Positions 25,874-37,066 are shown, numbered from the stretch's first letter. The stretch is 64,000 bases of DNA from Pelomonas sp. Root1444 (GCF_001426885.1 NZ_LMFP01000001.1:64834-128833), one strand, 5' to 3'. Numbers and translations are program-made. The notes: generated from the letters alone by a model not told the origin.

Positions 25874-26521
25874 ATGCCCACCGTCTACCTCCTCCGTCTC
25901 AGCGAACCCATGCTGCAGCGCACGCGCTCGCAGCTGCTGCAGGCGGCGGGCATCGAACTGGCCGGCAGCGGCAGCCACCTGACGGATGCCCTCGATGAAA
26001 TCGCCACGCTCGCGCCTGACATCGTCGCCAGCGACCTGCGCCTGGCGGACACCCATGCGATGCGCGTCGCCCACGAACTCGGCCGCCTGCCGGTGCGTCC
26101 GCAATTGCTGCTGCTGACGCCGACGGCCGACGACCTGCAGCTTTTCGCCGCCCTCAGCGCCGGCGCCAACGCCTATCACGTCGACAACGGCAGCGGCACT
26201 GGCCTCGTCGAGGCCTTGCAGCGTTTGCATGACCGCCGCGCGGCGTTCAGCCCGTTGCTCGCCCGGCAGGCGCTGGCCGCCTTCGGCATCGAGCGCAGCC
26301 CCCTGGCCATCGCCAGCCTGGCCCCGGCCGCGCGCGACGCCAGCCCCGCCGGGCGGCAGATCGACCAGGCCAGCCGCCATCTGCTGACGCTGCTGGCGCA
26401 GGGCCTGCTGCTGGCCGAGATCGTGACGCTGTGGAAGCTGGACCTGGCGGAGATCGAGCGCCGCATCTGGCGCGTGGTGCGCCTGCTGCACGTGCGCTCG
26501 CGCGAACTGCTGATCGCCTGA
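25874..26521 (+). CDS. Atypical NarL-type response regulator
   Basis: A 215-residue protein with a receiver-like domain (about 1-120) and a LuxR-like helix-turn-helix (about 160-212: HLLTLLAQGLLLAEIVTLWKLDLAEIERRI). Asp54 (ASDLRLAD) fits the phospho-acceptor, but the acidic pair normally near residues 8-10 is missing (LLRLSEP) and the switch region is altered (LLTPTAD, no clear Lys loop), so normal phosphorylation is doubtful. The helix-turn-helix is also divergent. No histidine kinase is next to it. Confidence 0.7.
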   Translation: MPTVYLLRLSEPMLQRTRSQLLQAAGIELAGSGSHLTDALDEIATLAPDIVASDLRLADTHAMRVAHELGRLPVRPQLLLLTPTADDLQLFAALSAGANAYHVDNGSGTGLVEALQRLHDRRAAFSPLLARQALAAFGIERSPLAIASLAPAARDASPAGRQIDQASRHLLTLLAQGLLLAEIVTLWKLDLAEIERRIWRVVRLLHVRSRELLIA

Positions 26522-26539
26522 GAGGCCGTCCCGCGGTGC

Positions 26540-27166
26540 TCAGGCCACCGGGACGGTATCGGCGAAGCTCTGGCGTTGCGAGAGCTTGTCCATGTGGCGG
26601 GCCAGGTTGGGATAGGTCTCGCGCCAGGTGATCTCGGGGAATCGGAACTCCAGCCAGCCCAGCGCGCAGCCCACCGCGATGTCGGCCAGCGAGAAATGGT
26701 TGCCCGAGCACCAGGGCTTCTCGGCCAAACCCTGGCTCATGGCAGCCAGCGCGGCATTGACCTTGCCCATCTGGCGGGCGATCCAGGCGGGGCTGCGCTG
26801 TTCCGCCGGGCGGTGCGCCCAGGCGCGCTCCATGCGCGCGAGGATGCCGGCGTCCATGATGCCGTCGGCCAGCGCTTCCCAGGTGCGCACCTCGCAGCGC
26901 TCGCGGCCGCGCTCGGGGATGAGCCGGCCCACCGGTGAGAGCGTGTCCATGTACTCGACGATGACGCGCGAATCGAACACGGCGCCGGTGATCGAGTCCT
27001 GGCCCTCCATGACGAGGCAGGGCACCTTGCCCAGCGGGTTCATCTTCAGGATCGCATCGCTACCCCAGACATCTTCAAGCACCAATTGGTAATCGAGCTT
27101 CTTCTCGGCCATCACGATGCGCACCTTGCGCACGTAAGGGCTGGTGAGCGAACCGATCAACTTCAT
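26540..27166 (-). CDS. Glutathione S-transferase, YibF-like
   Basis: A 208-residue cytosolic GST with the start MKLIGSLTSPYVRKVRIVMAEKKL typical of the YibF branch, then MNPLGKVPCLV (cis-Pro loop), DSRVIVEYMDTLSP and the C-terminal GNHFSLADIAVGCALGWLEFRFPE capping-box region. Two further in-frame starts lie three and seven codons upstream (27175, 27187); none has a clear ribosome-binding site, so the start follows family alignment. Confidence 0.88.
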   Translation of the reverse strand: MKLIGSLTSPYVRKVRIVMAEKKLDYQLVLEDVWGSDAILKMNPLGKVPCLVMEGQDSITGAVFDSRVIVEYMDTLSPVGRLIPERGRERCEVRTWEALADGIMDAGILARMERAWAHRPAEQRSPAWIARQMGKVNAALAAMSQGLAEKPWCSGNHFSLADIAVGCALGWLEFRFPEITWRETYPNLARHMDKLSQRQSFADTVPVA

Positions 27167-27239
27167 CGCGGTCATAGGGGCAAACACGGGTCACAGGTCG
27201 AAACGATTCTAGCGAGCGGCCCTCTGCGGGCCGGCCGTG

Positions 27240-27270
27240 AAAAAGGCCTGTCGGCTGGGGCCGACAGGCC
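27240..27270 (-). terminator. Orphan terminator between divergent genes
   Basis: Perfect 11-bp stem (27245-27255 with 27260-27270, loop TGGG) followed on the minus strand by TTTTTCACGG. No recognised minus-strand gene lies upstream of it; the neighbouring GST gene starts downstream of it and the yjgN gene runs the other way. Confidence 0.75.
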
Positions 27271-27327
27271 ACCCCAGACGGGGCTTGCCAGCGGCGCGGC
27301 GCGCCGCCAGAGTGCTGCCCGGCCCGC

Positions 27328-27362
27328 CGCAGCAGACGGCGGCCATCATTCAGGGAGATCCC
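27328..27362 (+). repeat. Leader of the first yjgN copy, repeated at 29649-29683
   Basis: CCGCAGCAGACGGCGGC followed by TCA(T)TCAGGGAG just before the start codon. The same 17-base block and CTCAGGGAG appear before the second yjgN copy, so the leader was duplicated with the genes. Confidence 0.75.
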
Positions 27363-28568
27363 ATGCACGACCCAGACGCAGTTCCTGCCGTCCCCGCCGC
27401 CCCTGCCGTGGCTTGCACCCCTTTGCCACCTGCGCCGCGTGTCCTCCAAATCCGCTTCACGGGTTCGGGCAGCGAGTACTTCCGCATCTGGTCGGTCAAC
27501 CTGCTGCTCATCCTCGTCACGCTGGGCCTGTACCTGCCCTTCGCCAAGGCGCGGCGCATCCGTTATTTCTATGCGAACACCCTGGTCGACGGCCAGGCGC
27601 TGAGCTTCCACGGCGACCCGTGGAAGATGTTCCGCGGCTTCCTGCTGCTCATCGTGCTGATGGGCACCTACAGCGCCGCGGGGCACTTCTCGTCCACGGC
27701 GGCCTTCGTCGCCTTCCTGATCTTGTGCGCCGTGTGGCCGGCGCTGTGGCGTGCCTCGCTGCAGTTCCGCCTGGGCAACACCAGCTGGCGCGGCCTGCGC
27801 ATGCGCTTCGACGGCTCGCTCACGGACGCCTACCTGGCCAGTGCCCCGAGCTACCTGCCCGCCATCGCCCTCGTCGGCGGCGGGTTGCTGATCGGCCGTG
27901 ACACCGCTGCGACCGCCGCGGCAGGGTTCACGCCCGCAGTCTTGTTGTACGGCGTCGGCGCGCTTTGCATGACGCTGTTCGCGCCCTGGTCCTTCGCGCT
28001 GTTCAAGCGCTACCAGCACAACGGCTATGGCATCGCCGGCCAGGACGGCCGCGTGAAGCTGTCGACGGCCAAGGTCTACCTGCTGGCGCTCAAGACCGCC
28101 GGCATGGCGCTGCTGCCAATGCTCCTGACGGGTGTGCTGGCGGCGGCGGCCGTCGGCCTCGCGCGCGGCATGGGCGGCCCGAACCGCGCGCTGCTGGGCA
28201 CGGTGGCGCTCGGCATCGGCGTCGGCCTGGGCTACCTGCTGATGTTCGCCGTCGTCATGCCCTACGGCGCCGCGCGCATGCAGAACCTGGCGTGGAACGG
28301 CACGCGCAGCCAGGCGCTGGGCTTCAGGAGCACGCTGAAGTTCCGCAGCCTGTTCGCCCTGACGCTGAAGAACTGGCTGCTGACCGCGCTGACGTTGAGC
28401 CTGTACCGCCCGTTCGCCGCGGTCGCCACCGCGCAACTGCGGCTGGAGGCCGTCCGCATCGGCTGCGATGAAGACCCGGCCGACTGGGTGGCCGCCGCCC
28501 GCGCCGGGCACGCGGACGCGACCGGCGACATCGCCGGCGACTTCTTCGGCATCGACATGGGGCTGTGA
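27363..28568 (+). CDS. YjgN family (DUF898) membrane protein, copy 1
   Basis: A 401-residue integral membrane protein of the YjgN/DUF898 family, with about seven to eight hydrophobic helices and two internal repeats of the pattern YFRIWSVNLLLILVTLGLY...PFAKARRIRYFYANT and FALTLKNWLLTALTLSLYRPFA. It ends in GDIAGDFFGIDMGL, a tail also present in copy 2. Function unknown. CAGGGAG precedes the ATG; the frame is open upstream to 27237 without support. The stop overlaps the next start as TGATG, so the M48 peptidase is translationally coupled. Confidence 0.87.
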   Translation: MHDPDAVPAVPAAPAVACTPLPPAPRVLQIRFTGSGSEYFRIWSVNLLLILVTLGLYLPFAKARRIRYFYANTLVDGQALSFHGDPWKMFRGFLLLIVLMGTYSAAGHFSSTAAFVAFLILCAVWPALWRASLQFRLGNTSWRGLRMRFDGSLTDAYLASAPSYLPAIALVGGGLLIGRDTAATAAAGFTPAVLLYGVGALCMTLFAPWSFALFKRYQHNGYGIAGQDGRVKLSTAKVYLLALKTAGMALLPMLLTGVLAAAAVGLARGMGGPNRALLGTVALGIGVGLGYLLMFAVVMPYGAARMQNLAWNGTRSQALGFRSTLKFRSLFALTLKNWLLTALTLSLYRPFAAVATAQLRLEAVRIGCDEDPADWVAAARAGHADATGDIAGDFFGIDMGL

Positions 28569-29593
28569 TGGCGGAGGCACCGCGGCTGAACGGCGACTGG
28601 TTCGACGGCCGCAGCGGCCGGGCGCGCCCGGTGGAGGTCTGGCTGGACGGCAAGACGCTGCACTTCGGCGACCACAGCGCGCCGCTGGCCGGCCTGACCT
28701 GGCCGGAGCGCCAGCGCCACGGCCAGCGCCAGGTCCTGCTGCCCGGCGGCGGCCTGTTGAGCTTCGCCGACGCGGCGGCCTTCGACACCTGGGCACGCGC
28801 GTCCGGACAAGGCGACAGCGCCGTCGTGCGGTGGCAGCAGAGCTGGCGGCTGGCACTGCTGTCGCTGGTCTTGCTGGTGGCCGCCCTGGCTGCCGGCTAT
28901 CGCTGGGGCCTGCCCTGGGCGGTGGACAACCTGGTCGACGCGCTGCCGGGCCGCGTCGAGCAGGCGCTGGGCGAGCATCTGCTGGGCAGCCTGGACGGCG
29001 AGTGGCTCGAGCCCAGCCGCCTGACGCCAGCGCAGCAGCGTGCCTGGCAGGACCGCTGGAGCGGCATGCTGCAGCGCGCGCGCCGCGAGGGCGGCGTGGC
29101 TGTGCCCGAGCGCTTCGAAATCCATTTCCGCGACGGCGGCAAGGCGCTCGGCCCGAACGCCTTTGCACTGCCGGGCGGCGACATCGTCATCACCGACGCG
29201 CTGCTGGAACTGCTGGCCGACGAGCCCGACGCGGTGATGACGGTGCTGGCGCATGAACTCGGCCATGTGCAGCACCGGCACGGCCTGCGGCTGGTGCTGC
29301 GGGCGGGCGCGATCAGCGTCGTCGCCTCGGTCGTCGTCGGTGACTTTTCGACCCTGCTGGCCGCCGCGCCGGCCGTGCTGGCGAGCAACGCCTATTCGCG
29401 CGACAACGAGCGCGAGGCTGATCTTTATGGCCGCACGCTGGCCCGTGCGGGCGGCGCCGACACCTCGCGCATGGCGGTGTTCTTCGAGCGCCTGGCCAAG
29501 AAGCACGCGGGCGTGGGCGACAGCCCGGTGGCCATCGCGATCTCCACCCACCCCGCCGACGCGGAGCGCGTGGCCTTCTTCAGTCAACGGTGA
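28568..29593 (+). CDS. M48-family membrane metallopeptidase, copy 1
   Basis: A 341-residue zinc peptidase. An N-terminal domain (about 1-90; NGDWFDGRSGRARPVEVWLDG) precedes one membrane helix (about 93-115) and the catalytic domain with His229-Glu-Leu-Gly-His233 and the third-ligand motif NEREADLYG. The DUF-like N-terminus resembles M48 proteins often found beside YjgN. A GTG one codon earlier is possible, but ATG in the TGATG overlap with yjgN is the natural start. Probably cleaves membrane or envelope proteins; coupling to YjgN suggests the two work together (inference). Confidence 0.88.
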   Translation: MAEAPRLNGDWFDGRSGRARPVEVWLDGKTLHFGDHSAPLAGLTWPERQRHGQRQVLLPGGGLLSFADAAAFDTWARASGQGDSAVVRWQQSWRLALLSLVLLVAALAAGYRWGLPWAVDNLVDALPGRVEQALGEHLLGSLDGEWLEPSRLTPAQQRAWQDRWSGMLQRARREGGVAVPERFEIHFRDGGKALGPNAFALPGGDIVITDALLELLADEPDAVMTVLAHELGHVQHRHGLRLVLRAGAISVVASVVVGDFSTLLAAAPAVLASNAYSRDNEREADLYGRTLARAGGADTSRMAVFFERLAKKHAGVGDSPVAIAISTHPADAERVAFFSQR

Positions 29594-29648
29594 ACAATCA
29601 CTTCGCGGGCTGAGCTGGCGGCCATGCCACAGTCGCGGGCAGCCACCG

Positions 29649-29683
29649 CAGCAGACGGCGGCGTCTTCACTCAGGGAGTTTCC
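29649..29683 (+). repeat. Leader of the second yjgN copy
   Basis: Second occurrence of CCGCAGCAGACGGCGGC and CTCAGGGAG, directly before the ATG at 29684. Confidence 0.75.
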
Positions 29684-30871
29684 ATGAACACCGCCGCAGC
29701 CGTCCCGACGACGGCCGATCAGCCCACGCCGAACGCCGAGCCTGTGGCGCGTGTTCTGGAGGTCCGCTTCACCGGCTCCGGCAGCGAATACTTCCGCATC
29801 TGGGCAATCAATCTGTTGCTCATCCTGCTGAGCTGCGGGCTCTATCTGCCGTTCGCCAAGATCCGGCGCATCCGCTATCTCTACGCCAACACCCTGATCG
29901 ACGGGGAGGCGCTGGCCTTCCACGGCGATGCCGGGAAGATGTTCCGCGGCTTCGTGTTGCTGGCCGTGCTGATGCTGGCCTACACCTTGGCCGGCGAGTT
30001 CGCGCCCGCGGCGGCATTGCCGGCATTCGTGCTGCTGTGCGTCGTGTGGCCGGCGCTGTGGCGGGCATCGATGCAGTTCCGCCTCGGCAACACGAGCTGG
30101 CGTGGGCTGCGCTTCGGGTTTGAGGGCTCGCTCACCGGCGCCTATCTCGCTCACCTGCCTGTGTACATCCCGATGGCAGTGCTGACGGCCCTGGTGCCCG
30201 ACGGGCAGGGCCCCAGCAGTGATCCTGGTGTCAACAGCCAGTTCTGGTTCGCGGTGACGCTGGCTCTGCTGTGCCTGATGGCGCCGTGGTCCACCGTGCT
30301 TCTCAAGCGCTACCAGCACCGGGGCTACCGCGTCGCCGGCGAGCGCAGCGAGATCGTGCTGCGCACGCGGTCGGTCTACTTCATCGGATTCAAAACGGTC
30401 ATGGCCGGGGTGGCGATGTTCCTGCTGGCGATAGTGGCGGCGGCCATCGTCACGGGTTGCCTGCTGGTCCTGGCTCACTTTGGTGGTGTCGAAGCGAAGA
30501 GCGCCCGAAGCTACTTCGGACTGGCTTGTGTCGGCCTGCTCTACCTGTTCGGCGCCGGCGGCCTGTTGCCCTATTACGCGGCGCGCATCCAGAACCTCGT
30601 CTGGGGCAACACCCGCAGTGCCTCGCTGCGCTTCCACAGCGAGTTGACGGGCCTGACCCGGCTGAACCTCAGGAACTGGCTGTTGATCGTCCTCACGCTG
30701 GGCCTGTACCGGCCATTCGCGGCGATGGCGACGACGCGCTTGCGATTGCAGGCCGTGCGCATAGCCAGCAGCACCGACCCCGCGACCTGGACGGCCTCGC
30801 GTGCCGGCCGGCACGCCGACGCCTCCGGCGACGTCGCGGGCGACTTCTTTGGCATGGACGTCGGGCTATGA
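29684..30871 (+). CDS. YjgN family (DUF898) membrane protein, copy 2
   Basis: A 395-residue paralogue of the protein at 27363, with the same helix layout and many identical blocks (RFTGSGSEYFRIW, LYLPFAK, RRIRYLYANTL, WPALWRAS, QFRLGNTSWRGLR, RNWLLIVLTLGLYRPFA, GDVAGDFFGMDVGL). The middle (about residues 165-270) has diverged most. The CAGGGAG leader is conserved. The stop overlaps the following M48 start as ATGA. Confidence 0.87.
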   Translation: MNTAAAVPTTADQPTPNAEPVARVLEVRFTGSGSEYFRIWAINLLLILLSCGLYLPFAKIRRIRYLYANTLIDGEALAFHGDAGKMFRGFVLLAVLMLAYTLAGEFAPAAALPAFVLLCVVWPALWRASMQFRLGNTSWRGLRFGFEGSLTGAYLAHLPVYIPMAVLTALVPDGQGPSSDPGVNSQFWFAVTLALLCLMAPWSTVLLKRYQHRGYRVAGERSEIVLRTRSVYFIGFKTVMAGVAMFLLAIVAAAIVTGCLLVLAHFGGVEAKSARSYFGLACVGLLYLFGAGGLLPYYAARIQNLVWGNTRSASLRFHSELTGLTRLNLRNWLLIVLTLGLYRPFAAMATTRLRLQAVRIASSTDPATWTASRAGRHADASGDVAGDFFGMDVGL

Positions 30872-31911
30872 GCGCAGCCGCTTTCCTTTTCGCCCACTGG
30901 TTCGACGGCCAGCAAGGCCTCGCGCAGCCCGTCGAGGTGCGGCTTCAGGACGGCCAGCTGCACTTCGGCGGCCAGCAGCTGCCGCTGCACCGCGTGCAAT
31001 GGCCGGAACGGCTGCGGCACGGCCGGCGGCTGATGGTGCTGGAGGGCGGCGGCGTGCTCAGCTTTCCCGATGCTGCCGCCTTCGACGCCTGGGCCGATGC
31101 CACCGGACACCGGCCGGGGCTCATCGAGCGCTGGCAGCTCAGCTGGAAGCTGGCGCTGATCGCGCTGGCCCTTGTCACCACCTTGTTCGCGGCGGGCTGG
31201 CGGTGGGGCCTGCCGTGGGCGAGCGATCGGCTCGTCGAGCGCATCCCGCTCAGCGCCGAGCAGCCCATTGGCGATCAGGTCATGGTGATGGTCGACAAGC
31301 AGTGGCTGCGGCCCAGCCAGCTCAGCGAGGCCGAGCAGCAGGCCTGGCGCGAGCGCTTTTCCCGCATGCTGGCCAGCGGGCGTGCCTCAGGCATGGCCGT
31401 GCCTGAGCACTGGCAGCTGCACTTCCGCCGCACGACGGCATTGCTGGGCCCCAACGCCTTTGCGTTGCCCGGCGGCCAGATGTGCGTGACGGACGAACTG
31501 ATCGAGCTGCTGAAGGATGAGCCCGACACGGTGCTGACCATCCTGGCCCATGAGGCCGGCCACGTGCAGCACCGCCATGGCATGCGGACGGGCGTTCGCG
31601 CCGGCGTGGTGGCCGCGGCAGCTGCGTTGTGGCTGGGCGACTACTCCAGCTTCCTGAACGGTCTGCCGCTGGTGCTGGCCACCAACGGCTACCGGCGCGA
31701 CCACGAGCGCGAGGCCGACGCCTTCGCCCGCGAGCTGGCGCGCCGCAGTGGCGTCGATCCGGCCCGCATGGCGGTCTTTTTCGAGCGCATTCGCAAGAGG
31801 TACGGCGAGTCCGCCGAGAGCCCGCTGGCGATTGCGTTCCGCGCCCACCCTGCCGACAGCGAGCGCATCGCCTTCTTCAAGGCCGAAGGGCCGGCCGCAC
31901 CCCAAAACTAG
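30868..31911 (+). CDS. M48-family membrane metallopeptidase, copy 2
   Basis: A 347-residue paralogue of the protein at 28568: same N-terminal HWFDGQQGLAQPVEVRLQDG domain, one membrane helix (about 92-113), zinc motif His228-Glu-Ala-Gly-His232 and HEREADAFA third-ligand helix, and the shared ending HPADSERIAFF. Both copies keep every catalytic residue, so both should be active, perhaps with different substrates. ATGA overlap with the preceding yjgN copy. Confidence 0.88.
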   Translation: MSAAAFLFAHWFDGQQGLAQPVEVRLQDGQLHFGGQQLPLHRVQWPERLRHGRRLMVLEGGGVLSFPDAAAFDAWADATGHRPGLIERWQLSWKLALIALALVTTLFAAGWRWGLPWASDRLVERIPLSAEQPIGDQVMVMVDKQWLRPSQLSEAEQQAWRERFSRMLASGRASGMAVPEHWQLHFRRTTALLGPNAFALPGGQMCVTDELIELLKDEPDTVLTILAHEAGHVQHRHGMRTGVRAGVVAAAAALWLGDYSSFLNGLPLVLATNGYRRDHEREADAFARELARRSGVDPARMAVFFERIRKRYGESAESPLAIAFRAHPADSERIAFFKAEGPAAPQN

Positions 31912-33321
<1,410 letters not shown>

Positions 33322-33372
33322 GCCGCCTTCGGGGCAGCCCGGTGTGGCATCAGCGCGGCGCCGCCCGCTGAC

Positions 33373-33906
33373 CTAAAGCACCAGGCGGAACACGCGCGAG
33401 GGCTCGTTGTAGCCCTCCAGCATCTCCTGGCCCTGCTCGATGAAGCCCAGCTTGGCGAGCAGGCCGGTGCTGCGCGGGTTGTCGATGGCCGTGATGGCCA
33501 TCAACGTGCGCCAGCCCAGCGCGCTCCTGGCATGCGCCACGCAGGCGTGCGCCGCCTCCAGCGCATAGCCGCGGCCCTCGTGCTCGGCCAACAGCGCGTA
33601 GCCCAGGTCGGGCTCGGGCAGTGCCGGGCGCTTGAACAGGCCGCACATGCCGACGAGCACGCCGTCCTCACGGCGCTGCAGCGCCCAGAAGCCGTGGCCC
33701 AGCTCGCGGTAGGCCTTGAAGAGCCGGCCCTGGGCCCAAGCCAGCGCGTCGTCGACGCTGCGCACGCCGGGGTCATTGATGTTGCGAAGCCAGCCCGGCT
33801 CGTTGACCAGGCGCAGCAGGAAGGGCGCGTCTTGCGGTGTGAATTCACGCAGCGCCAAGCGTTCGGTGTCCAGGATGTGCATGAAACAAGACAATAACCG
33901 GTTCAT
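33373..33906 (-). CDS. GNAT-family N-acetyltransferase (RimJ/RimL type)
   Basis: A 177-residue acetyltransferase with LDTERLALREFTPQDAPFLLRLVNEPGW at the start, DLGYALLAEHEGRGYALEAAHACVAHA (the acetyl-CoA-binding Q/RxxGxG/A region) and AITAIDNPRSTGLLAKLGF near the end, as in ribosomal-protein acetyltransferases of the RimJ/L group. Substrate unknown. GGGAG lies eight bases before the ATG at 33906; a second ATG at 33882 matches the family start but has no ribosome-binding site. Divergent from the GGDEF-EAL gene. Confidence 0.85.
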   Translation of the reverse strand: MNRLLSCFMHILDTERLALREFTPQDAPFLLRLVNEPGWLRNINDPGVRSVDDALAWAQGRLFKAYRELGHGFWALQRREDGVLVGMCGLFKRPALPEPDLGYALLAEHEGRGYALEAAHACVAHARSALGWRTLMAITAIDNPRSTGLLAKLGFIEQGQEMLEGYNEPSRVFRLVL

Positions 33907-33954
33907 GCCCGGAACTCCCAGCGCCACGCCCGCCCGCCGCCCCACCCGCCCTTC

Positions 33955-36201
33955 ATGAGCCCCGCGCCCGACCCCAGCGACACACCCGCGCTCAGCCAGG
34001 TCTTGCGCGAGCTGGACGTCATCCTGGCCAATGCCGGCGTGGGCATCGTGTTCGTGAAGTCGCGCATGGTGGTGCGCTGCAACCAGCGCTACGCCGAGAT
34101 CTTCGGCTTCGACAGCCCGGAGGCCGCCGCCGGCACCCCGAGCGCCGGGCTCTACGAAACCGAGGACGCCGCGCGCAGCCTGGGCGCCCGCGCCTATCCG
34201 GTGCTGGCCACCGGCGAAACCTTTCGCGGCGAGCAACTGATGCGGCGCCAGAACGGCGAGCTGTTCTGGGCCCACCTGACCGGCCGCCTCGTCCATGCCG
34301 ACGACCCGGCCGCCGGCTCGATCTGGATCGTCGACGACATCCACGAGCGCAAGCTGGCCGACGCCGCGCTGTACGACCTGCATGCCGAGCAGCAGCTGAT
34401 CTTCGACCATGCGATGGTCGGCATCGTCTTCCTGCGCGGCCGCCGCGTGACGCGCTGCAACCGCGCCTTCGAGCAGCTGTTCGGCTACGAGCCTGGCGAG
34501 CTGGACGGCCAGCTGTCACGCGTCTGGTACCTGTCCGACGAAGCCTGGAAGGCCGCCGGGGACCAGTGCTATGCGCCGCTCGCTCGCGGCGACGCCTTCC
34601 ATGCCGAGATGCTGCTGGGCCGCAAGGACGGCACGCCCGTCTGGTGCGAAGTGCGCAGCAAGGCCATCGACCGCAGCGATCTGTCGCGTGGCTCGATCTG
34701 GATCACGCAGGACATCTCGGCGCGCAAGCAGGCCGAGCTGGAGCTGGTGCAGGCCAAGGCGCAACTGGAGGCGCTGGTGGCGCAGCGCACCGAGCAGCTC
34801 AGCCAGACCGTCGCCGCGCTGGAGCTGAAGGTCGCCGAGCAGCAGGCCGCGGAGGCGCGCGCCCAGCGGCTGGCCATGTTCGACGCGCTGACCGGCCTGC
34901 CCAACCGCCACCTGCTGGCCGACCGCGCCAGCCAGGCCATCGACATCGCCCGCCGCGGCGACGAGCCGCTGGCCGTGCTCTTCCTCGACCTGGACCATTT
35001 CAAGAACGTCAACGACTCGCTCGGCCACCGCATCGGCGACACGCTGCTGACGCAGCTCGCCGCCCGCCTGCGCGGGGCGGTGCGCGAGCAGGACACGGTG
35101 GCGCGCACCGGCGGCGATGAATTCGTCCTGGTGCTGCCGCTGACCGACATCGCCGGTGCTGCCCACCTCGCCACCAAGCTGATGGCCCTGGCCAGCGCGC
35201 CGTTCCAGGTCGACCAGCAGGAGCTGACGGTGACGCCGTCCATGGGCATCGCGATGTTCCCGACCGACGGCGACGACTTCGACATGCTGTTCAAGTGCGC
35301 CGATGCGGCCATGTACCGCGCCAAGAAGGATGGCCGCAACGCCTATCGCTTCTTCACCAGCGAGATGCAGGCTCAGTCGGCGCGCGCACTGCAGCTGGAG
35401 AACGCGCTGCGCCGAGCGCTGGAGCGCGATCAGCTCAGCCTGCACTATCAGCCGCAGTTCGCACTCGACGCCGATGGCGGCGATGGCGAATACGGCGCCG
35501 GCGGCGCGGCGCGCATCCTCGGTGCCGAAGCCCTGCTGCGCTGGCACCACCCGGAGCTGGGCTGGGTGTCGCCGGCCGAGTTCATTCCCATCGCCGAGGC
35601 CACCGGTCTCATCCTGCCGATCGGCGAATGGGTGCTGCGCGAGGCGCTGTCGCAGCTGCGTCGCTGGGACGCCGCCGGCCTGCCCGAGCTGACCATGGCC
35701 GTCAACCTGTCGGCCGTGCAGTTCCGCCACGACGACCTGCCCGAGCTCGTCGCGCGCGTGCTGGGCGAACTCGGCATGCCGGCCGAGCGCCTGGAGCTGG
35801 AGCTGACCGAAGGCGCCGCGATGGACAACCCGGCGGTGGCCATCACCGTGATGAACGACCTGCATGCGCGCGGCGTGCGCCTGTCCATCGACGACTTCGG
35901 CACCGGCTACTCGTCGCTGAGCTACCTGAAGAAGTTCCGCGTCGGCAAGCTCAAGATCGATCAGTCCTTCGTGCGCGACCTGACCGAGGACGCCGAAGAC
36001 CGCGCCATCGTCGACGCCGTCATCCGCATGGCCGGCGCCCTGGGCCTGCAGACGCTGGCCGAAGGCGTCGAGACGGCGGGCCAGCTCGACTTCCTGCGCC
36101 GCCACGGCTGCGAGGCCGTGCAGGGCTACCTGTTCAGTCGGCCGCTGCCTGCCGCTGCCTTTGCCGAATTCGTGCTGAACGGGCAGATGGTGTCCGTCTG
36201 A
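33955..36201 (+). CDS. PAS-PAS-GGDEF-EAL cyclic-di-GMP protein
   Basis: A 748-residue soluble signalling protein. Two PAS domains (about 20-130 and 140-260), a coiled-coil linker (about 265-310), a GGDEF domain with an intact active site (GGDEF at 386-390) and an inhibitory I-site RxxD (Arg377-Asp380) five residues before it, and an EAL domain with Glu525 in [16 protein letters not shown] and KIDQSFV motifs. All key residues for both synthesis and breakdown of c-di-GMP are present, so direction is probably set by PAS signals. No transmembrane segment. Confidence 0.93.
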   Translation: MSPAPDPSDTPALSQVLRELDVILANAGVGIVFVKSRMVVRCNQRYAEIFGFDSPEAAAGTPSAGLYETEDAARSLGARAYPVLATGETFRGEQLMRRQNGELFWAHLTGRLVHADDPAAGSIWIVDDIHERKLADAALYDLHAEQQLIFDHAMVGIVFLRGRRVTRCNRAFEQLFGYEPGELDGQLSRVWYLSDEAWKAAGDQCYAPLARGDAFHAEMLLGRKDGTPVWCEVRSKAIDRSDLSRGSIWITQDISARKQAELELVQAKAQLEALVAQRTEQLSQTVAALELKVAEQQAAEARAQRLAMFDALTGLPNRHLLADRASQAIDIARRGDEPLAVLFLDLDHFKNVNDSLGHRIGDTLLTQLAARLRGAVREQDTVARTGGDEFVLVLPLTDIAGAAHLATKLMALASAPFQVDQQELTVTPSMGIAMFPTDGDDFDMLFKCADAAMYRAKKDGRNAYRFFTSEMQAQSARALQLENALRRALERDQLSLHYQPQFALDADGGDGEYGAGGAARILGAEALLRWHHPELGWVSPAEFIPIAEATGLILPIGEWVLREALSQLRRWDAAGLPELTMAVNLSAVQFRHDDLPELVARVLGELGMPAERLELELTEGAAMDNPAVAITVMNDLHARGVRLSIDDFGTGYSSLSYLKKFRVGKLKIDQSFVRDLTEDAEDRAIVDAVIRMAGALGLQTLAEGVETAGQLDFLRRHGCEAVQGYLFSRPLPAAAFAEFVLNGQMVSV

Positions 36202-36265
36202 ACGCCCGCGTCCGAGGGCATCCGGCAATGCCCTGGGCGCGAGCCAACCCCGACAATCGCCCGCC

Positions 36266-37066
36266 ATGACTTTCATCGCCCAGCTGCAAGCCTGCTCCCA
36301 CTCCCGCCTCTGCGTAGGCCTCGACCCCGAGCCGGCCAAGCTGCCGGGCGCCTGGGCCGGCGACGCGTCCCGGATCTTCGATTTCTGCGCGGCCATCGTC
36401 GACGCCACCAAGGACCTGGTCTGCGCCTTCAAGCCGCAGATCGCCTATTTCGCCGCCCATCGCGCGGAAGCGCAGCTGGAACGGCTGATCGCCCACGTCC
36501 ACGAGGTCGCACCCGGTGTGCCCGTCATCCTCGACGCCAAGCGTGGCGACATCGGCTCCACCGCCGAGCAGTACGCCCGCGAGGCCTTCGAGCGCTACCA
36601 GGCCGACGCCGTGACGCTGTCGCCCTTCATGGGCTTCGACTCAGTCGAGCCCTATCTGGCCTACGAAGGCAAGGGCGTCATCCTGCTGTGCCGCACGTCC
36701 AACCCTGGCGGCGACGACTGGCAGATGCAGCGCCTGGCCGACGTGCCCGGGCAGCCGCGCCTGTTCGAGCACCTGGCGCACCTCGCCGAGACACAGTGGA
36801 ACCGCAACGGCCAGCTGGGCCTCGTCGTCGGCGCCACCTACCCGGCCGAGATCGCCCGCGTGCGAGAACTCGCGCCGACGTTGCCGCTGCTGGTGCCGGG
36901 CGTGGGCGCGCAGGGCGGTGATGCCGCGGCCGTCGTGCAGGCGGCGGGCCGCAGCGCGCCGCTCATCGTCAACTCCTCGCGCGCCGTCCTCTATGCCGGG
37001 CACGGCGCCGACTTCGCCGCGCGTGCGCGCGCCGTCGCCGAGGCCACCCGAGCAAGCCTGGCCTGA
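36266..37066 (+). CDS. pyrF: Orotidine 5'-phosphate decarboxylase (type 2)
   Basis: Last enzyme of UMP synthesis, converting OMP to UMP. 266 residues, the size of the longer type-2 branch found in beta-proteobacteria. The active-site lysine lies in [10 protein letters not shown] (Asp90, Lys92), with [13 protein letters not shown] and [11 protein letters not shown] before it and [16 protein letters not shown] and PGVGAQGGD at the phosphate-binding end. Gene stands between signalling genes and is probably transcribed alone. Confidence 0.96.
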   Translation: MTFIAQLQACSHSRLCVGLDPEPAKLPGAWAGDASRIFDFCAAIVDATKDLVCAFKPQIAYFAAHRAEAQLERLIAHVHEVAPGVPVILDAKRGDIGSTAEQYAREAFERYQADAVTLSPFMGFDSVEPYLAYEGKGVILLCRTSNPGGDDWQMQRLADVPGQPRLFEHLAHLAETQWNRNGQLGLVVGATYPAEIARVRELAPTLPLLVPGVGAQGGDAAAVVQAAGRSAPLIVNSSRAVLYAGHGADFAARARAVAEATRASLA

